Shown one piece after another: positions 17,680 to 26,328 of a stretch of DNA of 64,000 nt. Numbering within the stretch: position 1 is the stretch's first letter; every line of letters starts with the position of its first letter. Below the pieces are notes generated by a model, which worked only from the letters and a program-made list of their open reading frames with translations, was not told the origin of the DNA and did no database searches. Source of the DNA: Pseudomonas guariconensis (lineage in GTDB: Bacteria > Pseudomonadota > Gammaproteobacteria > Pseudomonadales > Pseudomonadaceae); contig NZ_JADLJL010000026.1 of assembly GCF_015680235.1 (NCBI RefSeq), positions 1 through 64,000 of the forward strand, given 5' to 3'. The position numbers and the translations under genes are program-made.

Positions 17680-19716
17680 ATGGCTGCCGACCGTTACCCG
17701 CACCTGCTGGCCCCGCTGGATCTGGGCTTCACCACCCTGCGTAACCGTACCCTGATGGGCTCGATGCACACCGGCCTGGAAGAGCGTCCAGGTGGCTTCG
17801 AGCGCATGGCTGCGTATTTCGCCGAACGTGCCCGCGGCGGCGTTGGCCTGATGGTCACCGGCGGCATCGCGCCGAACGATGAGGGTGTGGGGTATTCCGG
17901 GGCGGCCAAGCTCAGCACCGAGGAAGAGGTCGACAAACATCGCATCGTCACCGAGGCGGTACACGCCGCCGGTGGCAAGATCTGCCTGCAGATCCTGCAT
18001 ACCGGGCGCTATGCCTACAGCCCGCGCCTGGTGGCGCCCAGCGCGATCCAGGCACCGATCAACCCGTTCAAGCCCAGGGAACTGGACGAGGCGGGTATCG
18101 AGAAGCAGATCGCCGACTTCGTCAATTGCGCGGTGCTGGCCCAGCGCGCCGGTTACGACGGCGTCGAGATCATGGGTTCGGAAGGCTACTTGATCAACCA
18201 GTTCCTCGCCGCCCACACCAACCACCGTACCGACCGCTGGGGCGGCAGCTATGAAAACCGCATGCGTCTGGCGGTGGAAATCGTCAGCCGGGTGCGCGAC
18301 GCGGTCGGGCCGAACTTCATCATCATCTTCCGCCTGTCGATGCTCGATCTGGTCGAGGGCGGCAGCACCTGGGACGAGATCGTGCTGTTGGCCAAGGCCA
18401 TCGAGCAGGCCGGCGCCACCTTGATCAACACCGGCATCGGCTGGCACGAGGCGCGTATCCCGACCATTGCCACCAAGGTGCCGCGCGCGGCCTTCACCAA
18501 GGTCACCGCCAAGCTGCGCGGTGCGGTGAAGATCCCGCTGATCACCACCAACCGCATCAATACCCCCGAGGTGGCCGAGGCGGTGCTGGCCGAGGGCGAT
18601 GCCGACATGGTGTCCATGGCCCGCCCGTTCCTGGCCGACCCGGAGTTCGTCAACAAAGCCGCCGAAGGCCGTAGCGACGAGATCAACACCTGCATCGGCT
18701 GCAACCAGGCCTGCCTGGACCATATCTTTGGCGGCAAGCTGACCAGCTGCCTGGTCAACCCTCGCGCGTGCCACGAGACCGAGCTCAATTATCTGCCTGT
18801 GCGCGCCGTTAAGCGCATCGCCGTGGTGGGCGCAGGCCCCGCCGGCCTGGCCGCGGCCACCGTGGCCGCCGAGCGAGGCCACCAGGTGACGCTGTTCGAC
18901 AGTGCCAGCGAGATCGGCGGGCAGTTCAACGTGGCCAAGCGTGTGCCGGGCAAGGAAGAGTTCTACGAAACCCTGCGCTACTTCCGCAGCAAAGTGGCGC
19001 GCACGGGTGTCGAGCTACGCCTCAATACCCGGGTCGGTGTCGACGAACTGGTGGCCGGAGGCTTCGATGAAATCGTCCTGGCCACCGGTATCCGCCCGCG
19101 TACGCCTGCTATCCCTGGCATCGAGCATGCCAAGGTGCTCAGCTACCTGGACGTGCTGCTCGAGCGCAAGCCGGTGGGCAAGCGAGTGGCGGTGATCGGC
19201 GCCGGGGGCATCGGCTTCGATGTGTCCGAATACCTGGTGCATGAAGGCGTGGCCACCAGCCAGGACCGCCAGGCGTTCTGGAAGGAGTGGGGCATCGATA
19301 CCCGTCTCGAGGCCCGGGGCGGCGTCGCGGGTATCAAGGCCGAGCCGCACGCGCCGGCCCGTCAGGTGTACTTGCTGCAGCGCAAGAAGACCAAGGTCGG
19401 CGATGGCCTGGGCAAGACCACCGGCTGGATCCACCGCACGGGCCTGAAGAACAAGCGAGTGCAGATGCTCAGCAGCGTCGAGTACCTGGCGATCGACAAC
19501 GATGGCCTGCATGTGCGCATCGGTGAGGGCGAGCCGCAGGTGCTGGCGGTGGACAACGTAGTGATCTGCGCGGGCCAGGAGCCATTGCGCGAGTTGCACG
19601 ATGGGTTGGTGGCGGCAGGGCAGTCGGTGCACTTGATCGGCGGCGCCGATGTGGCGGCGGAGCTCGATGCCAAGCGGGCGATCAACCAGGGCTCGAGGTT
19701 GGCTGCGCAGTTGTGA
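17680..19716 (+). CDS. fadH: NADPH-dependent 2,4-dienoyl-CoA reductase
   Basis: A 678-residue iron-sulfur flavoprotein that reduces 2,4-dienoyl-CoA during beta-oxidation of polyunsaturated fatty acids. The length matches E. coli FadH (about 672). Residues 1 to about 370 form the old-yellow-enzyme TIM barrel (FMN). The 4Fe-4S Cys are C338, C341, C345 and C357 in CIGCNQACLDH...SC. A FAD-binding GAGPAGLAAAT at about 386 and a second Rossmann GAGGIGFDVSEYL for NADPH follow. The ATG follows GATAGGGAG. It is monocistronic, with REP after it. A candidate PsrA box upstream agrees with fatty-acid control. Confidence 0.93.
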   Translation: MAADRYPHLLAPLDLGFTTLRNRTLMGSMHTGLEERPGGFERMAAYFAERARGGVGLMVTGGIAPNDEGVGYSGAAKLSTEEEVDKHRIVTEAVHAAGGKICLQILHTGRYAYSPRLVAPSAIQAPINPFKPRELDEAGIEKQIADFVNCAVLAQRAGYDGVEIMGSEGYLINQFLAAHTNHRTDRWGGSYENRMRLAVEIVSRVRDAVGPNFIIIFRLSMLDLVEGGSTWDEIVLLAKAIEQAGATLINTGIGWHEARIPTIATKVPRAAFTKVTAKLRGAVKIPLITTNRINTPEVAEAVLAEGDADMVSMARPFLADPEFVNKAAEGRSDEINTCIGCNQACLDHIFGGKLTSCLVNPRACHETELNYLPVRAVKRIAVVGAGPAGLAAATVAAERGHQVTLFDSASEIGGQFNVAKRVPGKEEFYETLRYFRSKVARTGVELRLNTRVGVDELVAGGFDEIVLATGIRPRTPAIPGIEHAKVLSYLDVLLERKPVGKRVAVIGAGGIGFDVSEYLVHEGVATSQDRQAFWKEWGIDTRLEARGGVAGIKAEPHAPARQVYLLQRKKTKVGDGLGKTTGWIHRTGLKNKRVQMLSSVEYLAIDNDGLHVRIGEGEPQVLAVDNVVICAGQEPLRELHDGLVAAGQSVHLIGGADVAAELDAKRAINQGSRLAAQL

Positions 19717-19724
19717 GCTGACTG

Positions 19725-19760
19725 TCGGAGCGGGCCGCTGCGCGGCCCAATCACCGGCCT
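19725..19760. repeat. Degenerate REP element
   Basis: GTCGGAGCGGGCCGCTGCGC followed by GGCCCAATCACCGG. It is a short, diverged REP-like palindrome between fadH and the deaminase gene. Confidence 0.5.
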
Positions 19761-19781
19761 GGCCACTGATATACTCGCCCG

Positions 19782-20678
19782 ATGTCCGTGACCTTCGCTG
19801 ATCTTCCCCAAGCCCCCCTGCAACCGTTGCCCTTGCCCTGGCTCGACCAAGCCGGGGTCGAGGTCGCGGTGCTGCGCCTTGACCTCATCGACCCGCTGAT
19901 CAGCGGCAATAAATGGTTCAAATTGCGCCACCACCTGCTCGAGGCCCAGGCCGCTGGCGCACCGGGCCTGGTCAGCCTGGGTGGCAATCACTCCAACCAC
20001 CTCCATGCCCTGGCGGCAGCAGGCAAGCGTTTTGGCTTCTCCACCGCCGGGCTGTTGCGCGGCCATGCGCAGGACACACCCACCGTACGCGACCTGCAGG
20101 CCCTGGGCATGGAGTTGCACTGGCTGGGCTACGGTGGCTACCGCGAACGCCACCAGGCAGGTTTCTGGGCACCTTGGCAAGCGCGCTATCCGGGTTGGCA
20201 CTGTATTCCCGAAGGGGGCGGTGGCTTGGCCGGTGCCCAAGGCTGCCAGCTGATCGTCGAGCAGGCGAGAGCACAACTGGCAACATTGGGCTGGTCAGGG
20301 CATGACGGGTGGTGGCTGGCGGTCGGCACGGGTACCACCCTGGCGGGCCTGGTGCTCGCTGAAGGCGGCGCCCGGACGGTGCATGGAGCGCTGGCAGTGC
20401 CGCGTGGCCATGGCGTTGAGCAGAGCCTCGCCGGGCTGGTGCAGGGGGGCCATGAACTGCATGACGCCTGCCGGAGCGGGTTCGGCCGCTTCGACGATGA
20501 ACTGCTGGCCTTCATCGACGAGACCGAGCGCCACAGCGGCGTGCCGCTGGAGGCCGTGTACACCGGCAAGGCCTTGATGGCGCTGCGAGACCAGGTCGCG
20601 GCCGGGCGCTTTGCGCCCGGCACGCGCCTGATCTTCCTGCACACCGGTGGGCTGCAGGGGCGTCGCGGTTACCGGTAG
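19782..20678 (+). CDS. PLP-dependent ACC deaminase/D-cysteine desulfhydrase family protein
   Basis: A 298-residue fold-type II PLP enzyme. The PLP Lys is probably K44 in SGNKWFKLRHHL. SLGGNHSNHLHALAAAG (about 65-81) is the cofactor and substrate loop. The C-terminal FLHTGGLQG binds phosphate. Family members either deaminate 1-aminocyclopropane-1-carboxylate or desulfurate D-cysteine. I cannot choose from the sequence alone, but true ACC deaminases are about 338 residues long, so a D-cysteine desulfhydrase-like role is more likely. Its 3' end overlaps the cytochrome b561 gene convergently by ten bases. Confidence 0.82.
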   Translation: MSVTFADLPQAPLQPLPLPWLDQAGVEVAVLRLDLIDPLISGNKWFKLRHHLLEAQAAGAPGLVSLGGNHSNHLHALAAAGKRFGFSTAGLLRGHAQDTPTVRDLQALGMELHWLGYGGYRERHQAGFWAPWQARYPGWHCIPEGGGGLAGAQGCQLIVEQARAQLATLGWSGHDGWWLAVGTGTTLAGLVLAEGGARTVHGALAVPRGHGVEQSLAGLVQGGHELHDACRSGFGRFDDELLAFIDETERHSGVPLEAVYTGKALMALRDQVAAGRFAPGTRLIFLHTGGLQGRRGYR

Positions 20679-21214
20679 GGCAGCATGCGCACCAGCGTGT
20701 TGTCGCGTTGGACGTAATGGTGGTAGAGGCCGGCCAAGGCGTGCACGCCGATCAGCCAGTAACCCCAGCTGCCGATGCGTTCATGCCAGCCCTTGATGAA
20801 CTTGGCCAGGTCCGTATCCGGGGCGGTCAATGCCGGAAGTTCCAGGCCATAGAACGGGATCGGCTTGTCGGCGGCGCTCAGGATCAACCAGCCGGCGATG
20901 GGCAGGCCGATCATCATCAGGTACAGCAGCAGGTGCACCAGGTGCGCCAGGCCCGTCTGCCAGGCCGGCGGCTTGGGCAGGATCGGTGGGGCGGGGCGGA
21001 TCAGGCGCATGGCCAGGCGCAGCCAGACCAGGATGAACACCGTCAGGCCCAGCATGAAGTGCAGGTCCTTCATCAGGTTGCGTTCGGCGCTGTCCTTGGG
21101 GAACAGCCCGCGCAGCTCGATGCAGGCGTAGACCGCAGCCAGTAGCACCAGCATCAGCCAGTGCAGGGTGATAGAGAGGCGAGCGTAGTGCGTCGGGGGG
21201 GTAGATAAAGCCAT
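20669..21214 (-). CDS. Cytochrome b561 family membrane protein
   Basis: A 181-residue four-helix di-heme b561-type protein, probably an electron carrier between quinone and periplasmic acceptors (CybB-like). Helices are around residues 11-30, 48-66, 83-106 and 140-165. Candidate heme His are in SITLHWLML, DLHFMLGLT, HLVHLLLY and GVHALAGLYHH. I chose ATG 21214 because GATGAGG lies six bases upstream. An in-frame start at 21337 would add 41 polar residues with no helix. Confidence 0.88.
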   Translation of the reverse strand: MALSTPPTHYARLSITLHWLMLVLLAAVYACIELRGLFPKDSAERNLMKDLHFMLGLTVFILVWLRLAMRLIRPAPPILPKPPAWQTGLAHLVHLLLYLMMIGLPIAGWLILSAADKPIPFYGLELPALTAPDTDLAKFIKGWHERIGSWGYWLIGVHALAGLYHHYVQRDNTLVRMLPYR

Positions 21215-21382
21215 GGGGGTCCTCATCATCAGGTCGGGGGTGGCGCTCTTTTTGGCGCGTAACTGCAACTCTAATCGTTGGCTGGGGATTTTTCTTTGAG
21301 CCAGGTCTTTGAATTGATGTTGGCAGTGGCGGTTCAATCATGGGGCAAGCCCCACAAGGACAGTGATAGCTGTAAGGCCGGG

Positions 21383-21414
21383 CTGTGGGAGCGGGCTTGT
21401 CCCGCGATTGGGCC
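21383..21414. repeat. REP element (TTGTCCCGCGAT subtype)
   Basis: CTGTGGGAGCGGGCTTGTCC followed by CGCGATTGGGCC, just after the 3' end of the DUF1853 gene. Confidence 0.75.
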
Positions 21415-21433
21415 GGCATGGGCAGCCAAGGTA

Positions 21434-22378
21434 TCAAGCCGGTAGATAGGGCCAGTTGTCCGCCACCATGAACATGCGCTCGGCCTCTTCCCAGCTACCG
21501 TCCCCGGCGGTTTCCAACCGGACCAGCAGGTGCGCCGGCGCCTGGCTGTCCAGCTCACCGAGCCAGGCCTCGAATTGGGCAGGCGCCCAGCACGCGTGCG
21601 CCTCGACCCGCGCCGGTGCCAGCCAGGCAGGCCGGGGCAGGGGCTGCCAGCGCCCGGCGGGGTTGGCTTGCCGGTAGCCGTGCCAATCGCTTCGATGCAG
21701 CCAGCGGCCACGCAGGTGATGCGCATCGGCGCCGATCGGCGCTTGGGCATGCCCCGGCCAGGGGTAGAACAGGTAGCCGCCGAGCCAGGCATGCGCGTGA
21801 ACCTCGCCCACCCCCAGCAGTGCCAGGGCCTTACGGCTTTGGGCGCTGGCCGAGATGGGCAGTTGGTGCCCGGCCAGGTGGTTCAGCTTGCGGTCCAGCC
21901 GGTCATGGCAGCCTGGGCCCAGCCAATGCGCCGGATCGTGGCCGTCCCCGCCGGGTGGGCCGAGGTAGAGCTTGATGGCCAGCTCCAGGTGGTGCACGCC
22001 CTCCCGGTCACGCAAGACGATATCCAGCTCCCCCAGGGTATGCCCGCCTTCACGGATCGGCAGATTGGCTGCCAGCAGCTCGATACCAGGCGCCTGGCCG
22101 AGGGCGAACTGCCACAGGCTTTCGTAGTACAGGCCCAGACGGTGGCTGGTCAGGCGGGCGAGCCAGTCGCGCAGCGGCCGGTCGTCCTGATCCAGTGCCA
22201 ACAGCCATTGCAGCAGGCGCGTGGGGTCGTGCGCCCAGGCGCTGGCCGCCAGCGGGTGGCGCTGCGCGCAAGGCGGTTGGCCGAGCAAAGGCGGCGATAC
22301 CAACACCCACGCCAGGTCGCGCACCGCAGGGCGGTGCAACTGGCGGGGCAGGGCGTGAAGATCGGCGAACGGCATCAT
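21434..22378 (-). CDS. DUF1853 family protein
   Basis: A cytoplasmic protein of about 314 residues with no signal peptide or helix. The arrangement (HRPAVRDLAWVLVSPPLL near the N-terminus, then EGGHTLGELDIVLRDREGVHHLELAIKLYLG) matches DUF1853. The ELDIVL...HLELAIKLYL segment resembles the D-(E/Q)xK core of restriction-endonuclease-like folds. That nuclease suggestion is inference from pattern only. Two adjacent ATGs (22378 and 22375) are the best start. A reading frame open to 22447 has no supporting ribosome site. It is divergent from nadK with about 100 bases between. Confidence 0.75.
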   Translation of the reverse strand: MMPFADLHALPRQLHRPAVRDLAWVLVSPPLLGQPPCAQRHPLAASAWAHDPTRLLQWLLALDQDDRPLRDWLARLTSHRLGLYYESLWQFALGQAPGIELLAANLPIREGGHTLGELDIVLRDREGVHHLELAIKLYLGPPGGDGHDPAHWLGPGCHDRLDRKLNHLAGHQLPISASAQSRKALALLGVGEVHAHAWLGGYLFYPWPGHAQAPIGADAHHLRGRWLHRSDWHGYRQANPAGRWQPLPRPAWLAPARVEAHACWAPAQFEAWLGELDSQAPAHLLVRLETAGDGSWEEAERMFMVADNWPYLPA

Positions 22379-22480
22379 CCCGCGAGCATAGCCGGTTTGC
22401 CGCTGGCCGGTCGTTTCGCCCATAATCCCCAAGGCCGCACCGGCCACTCGTTACCCGCCGCAGAGCCTCGCAGGAGCCCC

Positions 22481-23371
22481 ATGGAGCAATTTCGCAATAT
22501 CGGTATCATCGGACGCCTTGGCAGCTCCCAGGTGCTCGACACCATTCGCCGGCTGAAAAAATTCCTGCTCGAGCGCCACCTGCACGTCATCCTCGAGGAC
22601 ACCATCGCCGAGGTGCTGCCCGGCCATGGCCTGCAGACCTCCACGCGCAAGCTGCTGGGCGAGGTGTGCGACCTGGTCATCGTGGTCGGTGGTGACGGCA
22701 GCCTGCTGGGCGCGGCCCGCGCCCTGGCCCGGCACAACATTCCGGTGCTGGGCATCAACCGCGGCAGCCTGGGGTTCCTAACCGATATTCGCCCCGACGA
22801 ACTCGAGGTCAAGGTCGCCGAGGTGCTCGACGGCCATTACCTGGTGGAAAACCGCTTCCTGCTGCAGGCCGAGGTGCGTCGCCACAACGAGGCCATCGGT
22901 CAGGGCGATGCGCTCAACGACGTGGTGCTGCACCCGGGCAAGTCGACGCGGATGATCGAATTCGAAATCTACATCGACGGCCAGTTCGTCTGCAGCCAGA
23001 AGGCCGACGGCCTGATCGTCGCCACGCCCACCGGCTCCACCGCCTATGCATTGTCTGCCGGCGGGCCGATCATGCATCCCAAGCTCGACGCCATCGTCAT
23101 CGTGCCGATGTACCCGCACACCCTCTCCGGGCGGCCGATCGTGGTGGACGGCAACAGCGAACTGAAGATCGTCGTTTCCCAGGACCTGACGATCTACCCG
23201 CAGGTCTCCTGCGATGGCCAGAACCACTTCACCTGCGCCCCGGGCGACACCATCACGGTGTGCAAGAAGCCGCAGAAGCTGCGCCTGATCCATCCGCTGG
23301 ACCATAACTACTACGAGGTCTGCCGCACCAAACTCGGCTGGGGCAGCCGTCTGGGTGGTGGAGGCGACTGA
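22481..23371 (+). CDS. nadK: NAD kinase
   Basis: A 296-residue ATP-dependent NAD+ kinase, the only route to NADP+. The catalytic and diphosphate-binding GGDGS is at residues 70-74. NDVVLHPGKSTRMIEFEIYIDG and the glycine-rich KADGLIVATPTGSTAYALSAGGPI follow. CAGGAG before the ATG at 22481 is the ribosome site. An open frame extends far upstream but only on the shadow of DUF1853. The stop overlaps the next start by one base (TGATG). Confidence 0.97.
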   Translation: MEQFRNIGIIGRLGSSQVLDTIRRLKKFLLERHLHVILEDTIAEVLPGHGLQTSTRKLLGEVCDLVIVVGGDGSLLGAARALARHNIPVLGINRGSLGFLTDIRPDELEVKVAEVLDGHYLVENRFLLQAEVRRHNEAIGQGDALNDVVLHPGKSTRMIEFEIYIDGQFVCSQKADGLIVATPTGSTAYALSAGGPIMHPKLDAIVIVPMYPHTLSGRPIVVDGNSELKIVVSQDLTIYPQVSCDGQNHFTCAPGDTITVCKKPQKLRLIHPLDHNYYEVCRTKLGWGSRLGGGGD

Positions 23372-24342
23372 TGCTCGATCCGGCGCGAAGTTTCGACATC
23401 ATCGGCGATGTCCACGGTTGTGCCCTGACCCTGGAACGCCTGCTCGACACCCTCGGCTACAAGCGCATCGGCGGTGTCTGGCGCCACCCGTGGCGCCAGG
23501 CGCTGTTCCTGGGCGACATCGTCGACCGCGGCCCGCGTATCCGCGAGGCGCTGCACATCGTCCACGACATGGTCGAGGCCGGCCAGGGGTTCTGCATCAT
23601 GGGCAACCATGAATACAACGCCTTGGCGTGGGTCACTCCGGCGCTGCCCGGCAGTGGCAAGGCCTATGTGCGCGAGCATACGCCGCGCCATGCCCGCCTG
23701 ATCGACGAAACCCTGACCCAGTTCGCCCAGCATCCAGGCGACTGGCACGACTTCCTCGAATGGTTCTACACCTTGCCGCTGTTCGTCGACGCTGGCCGTT
23801 TCCGCCTGGTGCATGCCTGCTGGGACCCTCGCTTGATCGAGCCGCTGCGCCGGGAATACCCCGACGGGCGCATCGACGAACACTTCATCCAGGCCTCGGC
23901 GGTGTCCGGCAGCTTCGCCGCCACCGTGTGCAACCGCCTGCTGCGTGGCACCGATATGCGCCTGCCGGACGGCCTGACACTGACCGGCGGCGATGGCCTG
24001 ACCCGCGCCTTCTTCCGCACCAAGTTCTGGGAAGAAGACCCACAGACCTACGGAGACATCGTGTTCCAGCCCGACGCCCTGCCCGAGGAAGTGGCCCGCA
24101 CGCCCTTGAGCCACAGCGAGAAGAACGCCCTGCTGCGTTACGGCGAGGACGAGCCTTTGCTGTTCGTCGGCCATTACTGGCGCAGCGGCCGACCCGCGCC
24201 GATCCGCGCCAACCTGGCCTGCCTGGACTACAGCGCGGTGCTCTACGGCAAGCTGGCGGCCTACCGCCTGGACGACGAAACCCGCATCGACCCGCACAAG
24301 TTCGTCTGGGTCGATGTCGAACGCCCGCAGGCCAACCAATGA
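23371..24342 (+). CDS. Calcineurin-like metallophosphoesterase (PPP-type)
   Basis: A 323-residue serine/threonine-protein-phosphatase-like enzyme. The bimetal-site motifs are DIIGDVHGC (9-17), LGDIVDRGPR, MGNHEYN and a late FVGHYW. It belongs to the bacterial PrpE/ApaH-like PPP group, so it might act on phosphoproteins or on dinucleoside polyphosphates. The substrate is not decidable. It is coupled to nadK (1-base overlap) and to the rhomboid gene (ATGA overlap), suggesting one operon. Confidence 0.85.
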   Translation: MLDPARSFDIIGDVHGCALTLERLLDTLGYKRIGGVWRHPWRQALFLGDIVDRGPRIREALHIVHDMVEAGQGFCIMGNHEYNALAWVTPALPGSGKAYVREHTPRHARLIDETLTQFAQHPGDWHDFLEWFYTLPLFVDAGRFRLVHACWDPRLIEPLRREYPDGRIDEHFIQASAVSGSFAATVCNRLLRGTDMRLPDGLTLTGGDGLTRAFFRTKFWEEDPQTYGDIVFQPDALPEEVARTPLSHSEKNALLRYGEDEPLLFVGHYWRSGRPAPIRANLACLDYSAVLYGKLAAYRLDDETRIDPHKFVWVDVERPQANQ

Positions 24343-25214
24343 GCGTGGTCGCGGCGATGCGCCTGCCGCTGGCGGTGGACCTGGGCGGTTTCGTGCGGAT
24401 GCTGCGGCGCCTGCAGGTGCCTCACCGGGTGGTCGAGGAGGGCCAGGAGCAGGTGCTCTGGGTGCCCGAGCACCTGGCCGACGACGTGCGCCAGTTGTAT
24501 CAGCGCTTCCCGGAGGGCAACGACGACCTGGATATCGAGGGAGCGGGTCTACCTGCGAATGGCCCGACCCAGCCATCGCTGGCCGACCAGGCCCGTGCCT
24601 GCAAGGTCACCGCTGCCATTCTGTTGCTGTGCCTGGTGGTGGCCGGGGTGACCGGCCTGGGTGACAACCTGTCGACCATCGGTTGGTTCACCTTCCTGGA
24701 GTTCCGTGTACAGGGCGAGTACCTGTACTTCACCCCGCTGGCCCAGGGCCTGGCCGAAGGGCAGTGGTGGCGCTTGGTATCGCCGATGCTGTTGCACTTC
24801 GGAGTCCTGCACCTGGCGATGAACGCGCTCTGGTACTGGGAGCTGGGCAAGCGCATCGAGCTGCGCCAGGGCCCGTGGATGCTGCTGGGCCTGACCCTGG
24901 TGTTCAGCCTGGTGTCGAACCTTGCCCAGCACTACACCAGCGGCCCCAGCCTGTTCGGAGGCTTGTCCGGCGTGCTCTATGGCCTGCTCGGGCACGTATG
25001 GCTGTATCAGTGGCTGGCGCCCAACCCCTTGTTCAGCCTGCCCAAGGGCGTGCTGGTGATGATGCTCATCTGGCTGCTGGTATGCCTGACCGGCGTGGTC
25101 GGCCAGCTCGGCTTCGGCCAGGTCGCCAATGCCGCCCATGTCGGCGGGTTGCTCATCGGATGTCTGACCGGGCTCTTGGGTGGGGCGTTGGCACGGCGTA
25201 AACTGTCGGCCTGA
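24339..25214 (+). CDS. glpG: GlpG-type rhomboid intramembrane serine protease
   Basis: A 291-residue protein. The cytoplasmic N-terminal domain (about 1-90) resembles the GlpG N-domain, and a six-helix rhomboid core follows. The catalytic dyad is visible as S210 in GGLSGVLYG (GxSG) and H267 in NAAHVGG. HFGVLHLAMNALWYWELGK carries the conserved His/Asn helix 2. It cleaves transmembrane substrates within the inner membrane. The ATG at 24339 overlaps the phosphatase stop (ATGA). yeaC follows 13 bases after its stop. Confidence 0.92.
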   Translation: MSVVAAMRLPLAVDLGGFVRMLRRLQVPHRVVEEGQEQVLWVPEHLADDVRQLYQRFPEGNDDLDIEGAGLPANGPTQPSLADQARACKVTAAILLLCLVVAGVTGLGDNLSTIGWFTFLEFRVQGEYLYFTPLAQGLAEGQWWRLVSPMLLHFGVLHLAMNALWYWELGKRIELRQGPWMLLGLTLVFSLVSNLAQHYTSGPSLFGGLSGVLYGLLGHVWLYQWLAPNPLFSLPKGVLVMMLIWLLVCLTGVVGQLGFGQVANAAHVGGLLIGCLTGLLGGALARRKLSA

Positions 25215-25227
25215 TTGAGGAGACGCT

Positions 25228-25488
25228 ATGTCCACGTTCGCGCAAATGATCCAGAACATCACCCCCGAAATCTACGAAAGCCTGAAACTGGCCGTGGAAA
25301 TCGGCAAATGGGCCGACGGCCGCAAGCTGACCCCGGAGCAGAAGGAATTGTCCCTGCAGGCGGTGATCGCCTGGGAGATGAAGAACCTGCCCGAGGAGCA
25401 GCGCACCGGCTACATGGGCCCGCAGGAGTGCGCGTCGAAGTCGGCACCGGTCCCCAACATCCTGTTCAAGTCGGACTCGGTACATTGA
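25228..25488 (+). CDS. YeaC-like DUF1315 protein
   Basis: An 86-residue soluble protein starting MSTFAQMIQNITPEIYESLK with KWADGRKLTPEQ and WEMKNLPEEQRTGYM, which I recognise as the DUF1315/YeaC family. GAGGAGACGC precedes the ATG. Function unknown. Its stop overlaps the TTG start of the DUF2797 gene (TTGA), so the two are coupled, a pairing seen in other pseudomonads. Confidence 0.88.
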   Translation: MSTFAQMIQNITPEIYESLKLAVEIGKWADGRKLTPEQKELSLQAVIAWEMKNLPEEQRTGYMGPQECASKSAPVPNILFKSDSVH

Positions 25489-26315
25489 TCGAACTCGCTC
25501 GTGGCTCTCTGAGCAAGATGGCGGTGCGCCTGGAAGCACCCGTCGTTCAATACAGTTTCCGCCTGGGTGAGGAGCAGGTGCCGGTCAACCCGCTGATCGG
25601 GTCCACCGTGCGCCTGGAATACCTCGGCGCCATCCATTGCACCCATTGCGGCAAGCGCACCAAGACCAGCTTCAGCCAGGGCTACTGCTACCCCTGCATG
25701 ACCAAGCTGGCCCAATGCGATGTGTGCATCATGGCCCCGGAAAAATGCCATTACGACGCCGGCACCTGCCGTGAACCTTCGTGGGGCGAGCAGTTCTGCA
25801 TGACCGACCATGTGGTGTACTTGGCCAACTCGTCGGGCATCAAGGTCGGCATCACCCGTGCCACCCAGCTGCCCACCCGCTGGCTCGACCAGGGCGCTAG
25901 CCAGGCCCTGCCGATCATGCGCGTGGCCACCCGGCAGCAGTCGGGCCTGGTCGAAGACCTGCTGCGCAGCCAGGTGCCGGACCGCACCAACTGGCGCACG
26001 CTGCTCAAGAGCGATGCCGAAGTGCTCGACCTGCCGGCTATCCGCGAGCAGATCTTCGATGCCTGTGCCGAGGGCCTGCGCGGTCTGCAGGAGCGCTTCG
26101 GCCTGCAGGCCATACAGCCGGTGCACGACGCTGAAGTGGTGCAGATGCGCTACCCGGTCGAGGCCTACCCGAAAAAGATCGTCAGCTTCAACCTCGACAA
26201 GGACCCAGTGGCCGAAGGCACGCTGCTGGGCATCAAGGGCCAGTACCTGATCTTCGACACCGGCGTGATCAACATTCGCAAGTACACGGCCTACCAGTTG
26301 GCCGTGCACCAGTAA
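25485..26315 (+). CDS. DUF2797 protein with Cys-rich metal site and GIY-YIG-like segment
   Basis: A 276-residue cytoplasmic protein. Residues about 46-90 hold a dense Cys pattern: CTHCGKRTK, GYCYPCMTK, CDVC, then KCHYDAGTC and FC, probably two zinc sites. Directly after, HVVYLANSSGIKVGIT...RWLDQGA (about 106-138) looks like a GIY-YIG-type core (VYLA...KVGIT...R). No biochemical role is known to me. The start is a TTG at 25485 overlapping the yeaC stop, and an ATG at 25518 is the alternative. pepN begins 13 bases after the stop. Confidence 0.78.
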   Translation: MIELARGSLSKMAVRLEAPVVQYSFRLGEEQVPVNPLIGSTVRLEYLGAIHCTHCGKRTKTSFSQGYCYPCMTKLAQCDVCIMAPEKCHYDAGTCREPSWGEQFCMTDHVVYLANSSGIKVGITRATQLPTRWLDQGASQALPIMRVATRQQSGLVEDLLRSQVPDRTNWRTLLKSDAEVLDLPAIREQIFDACAEGLRGLQERFGLQAIQPVHDAEVVQMRYPVEAYPKKIVSFNLDKDPVAEGTLLGIKGQYLIFDTGVINIRKYTAYQLAVHQ

Positions 26316-26328
26316 AAGGACCAGCACT

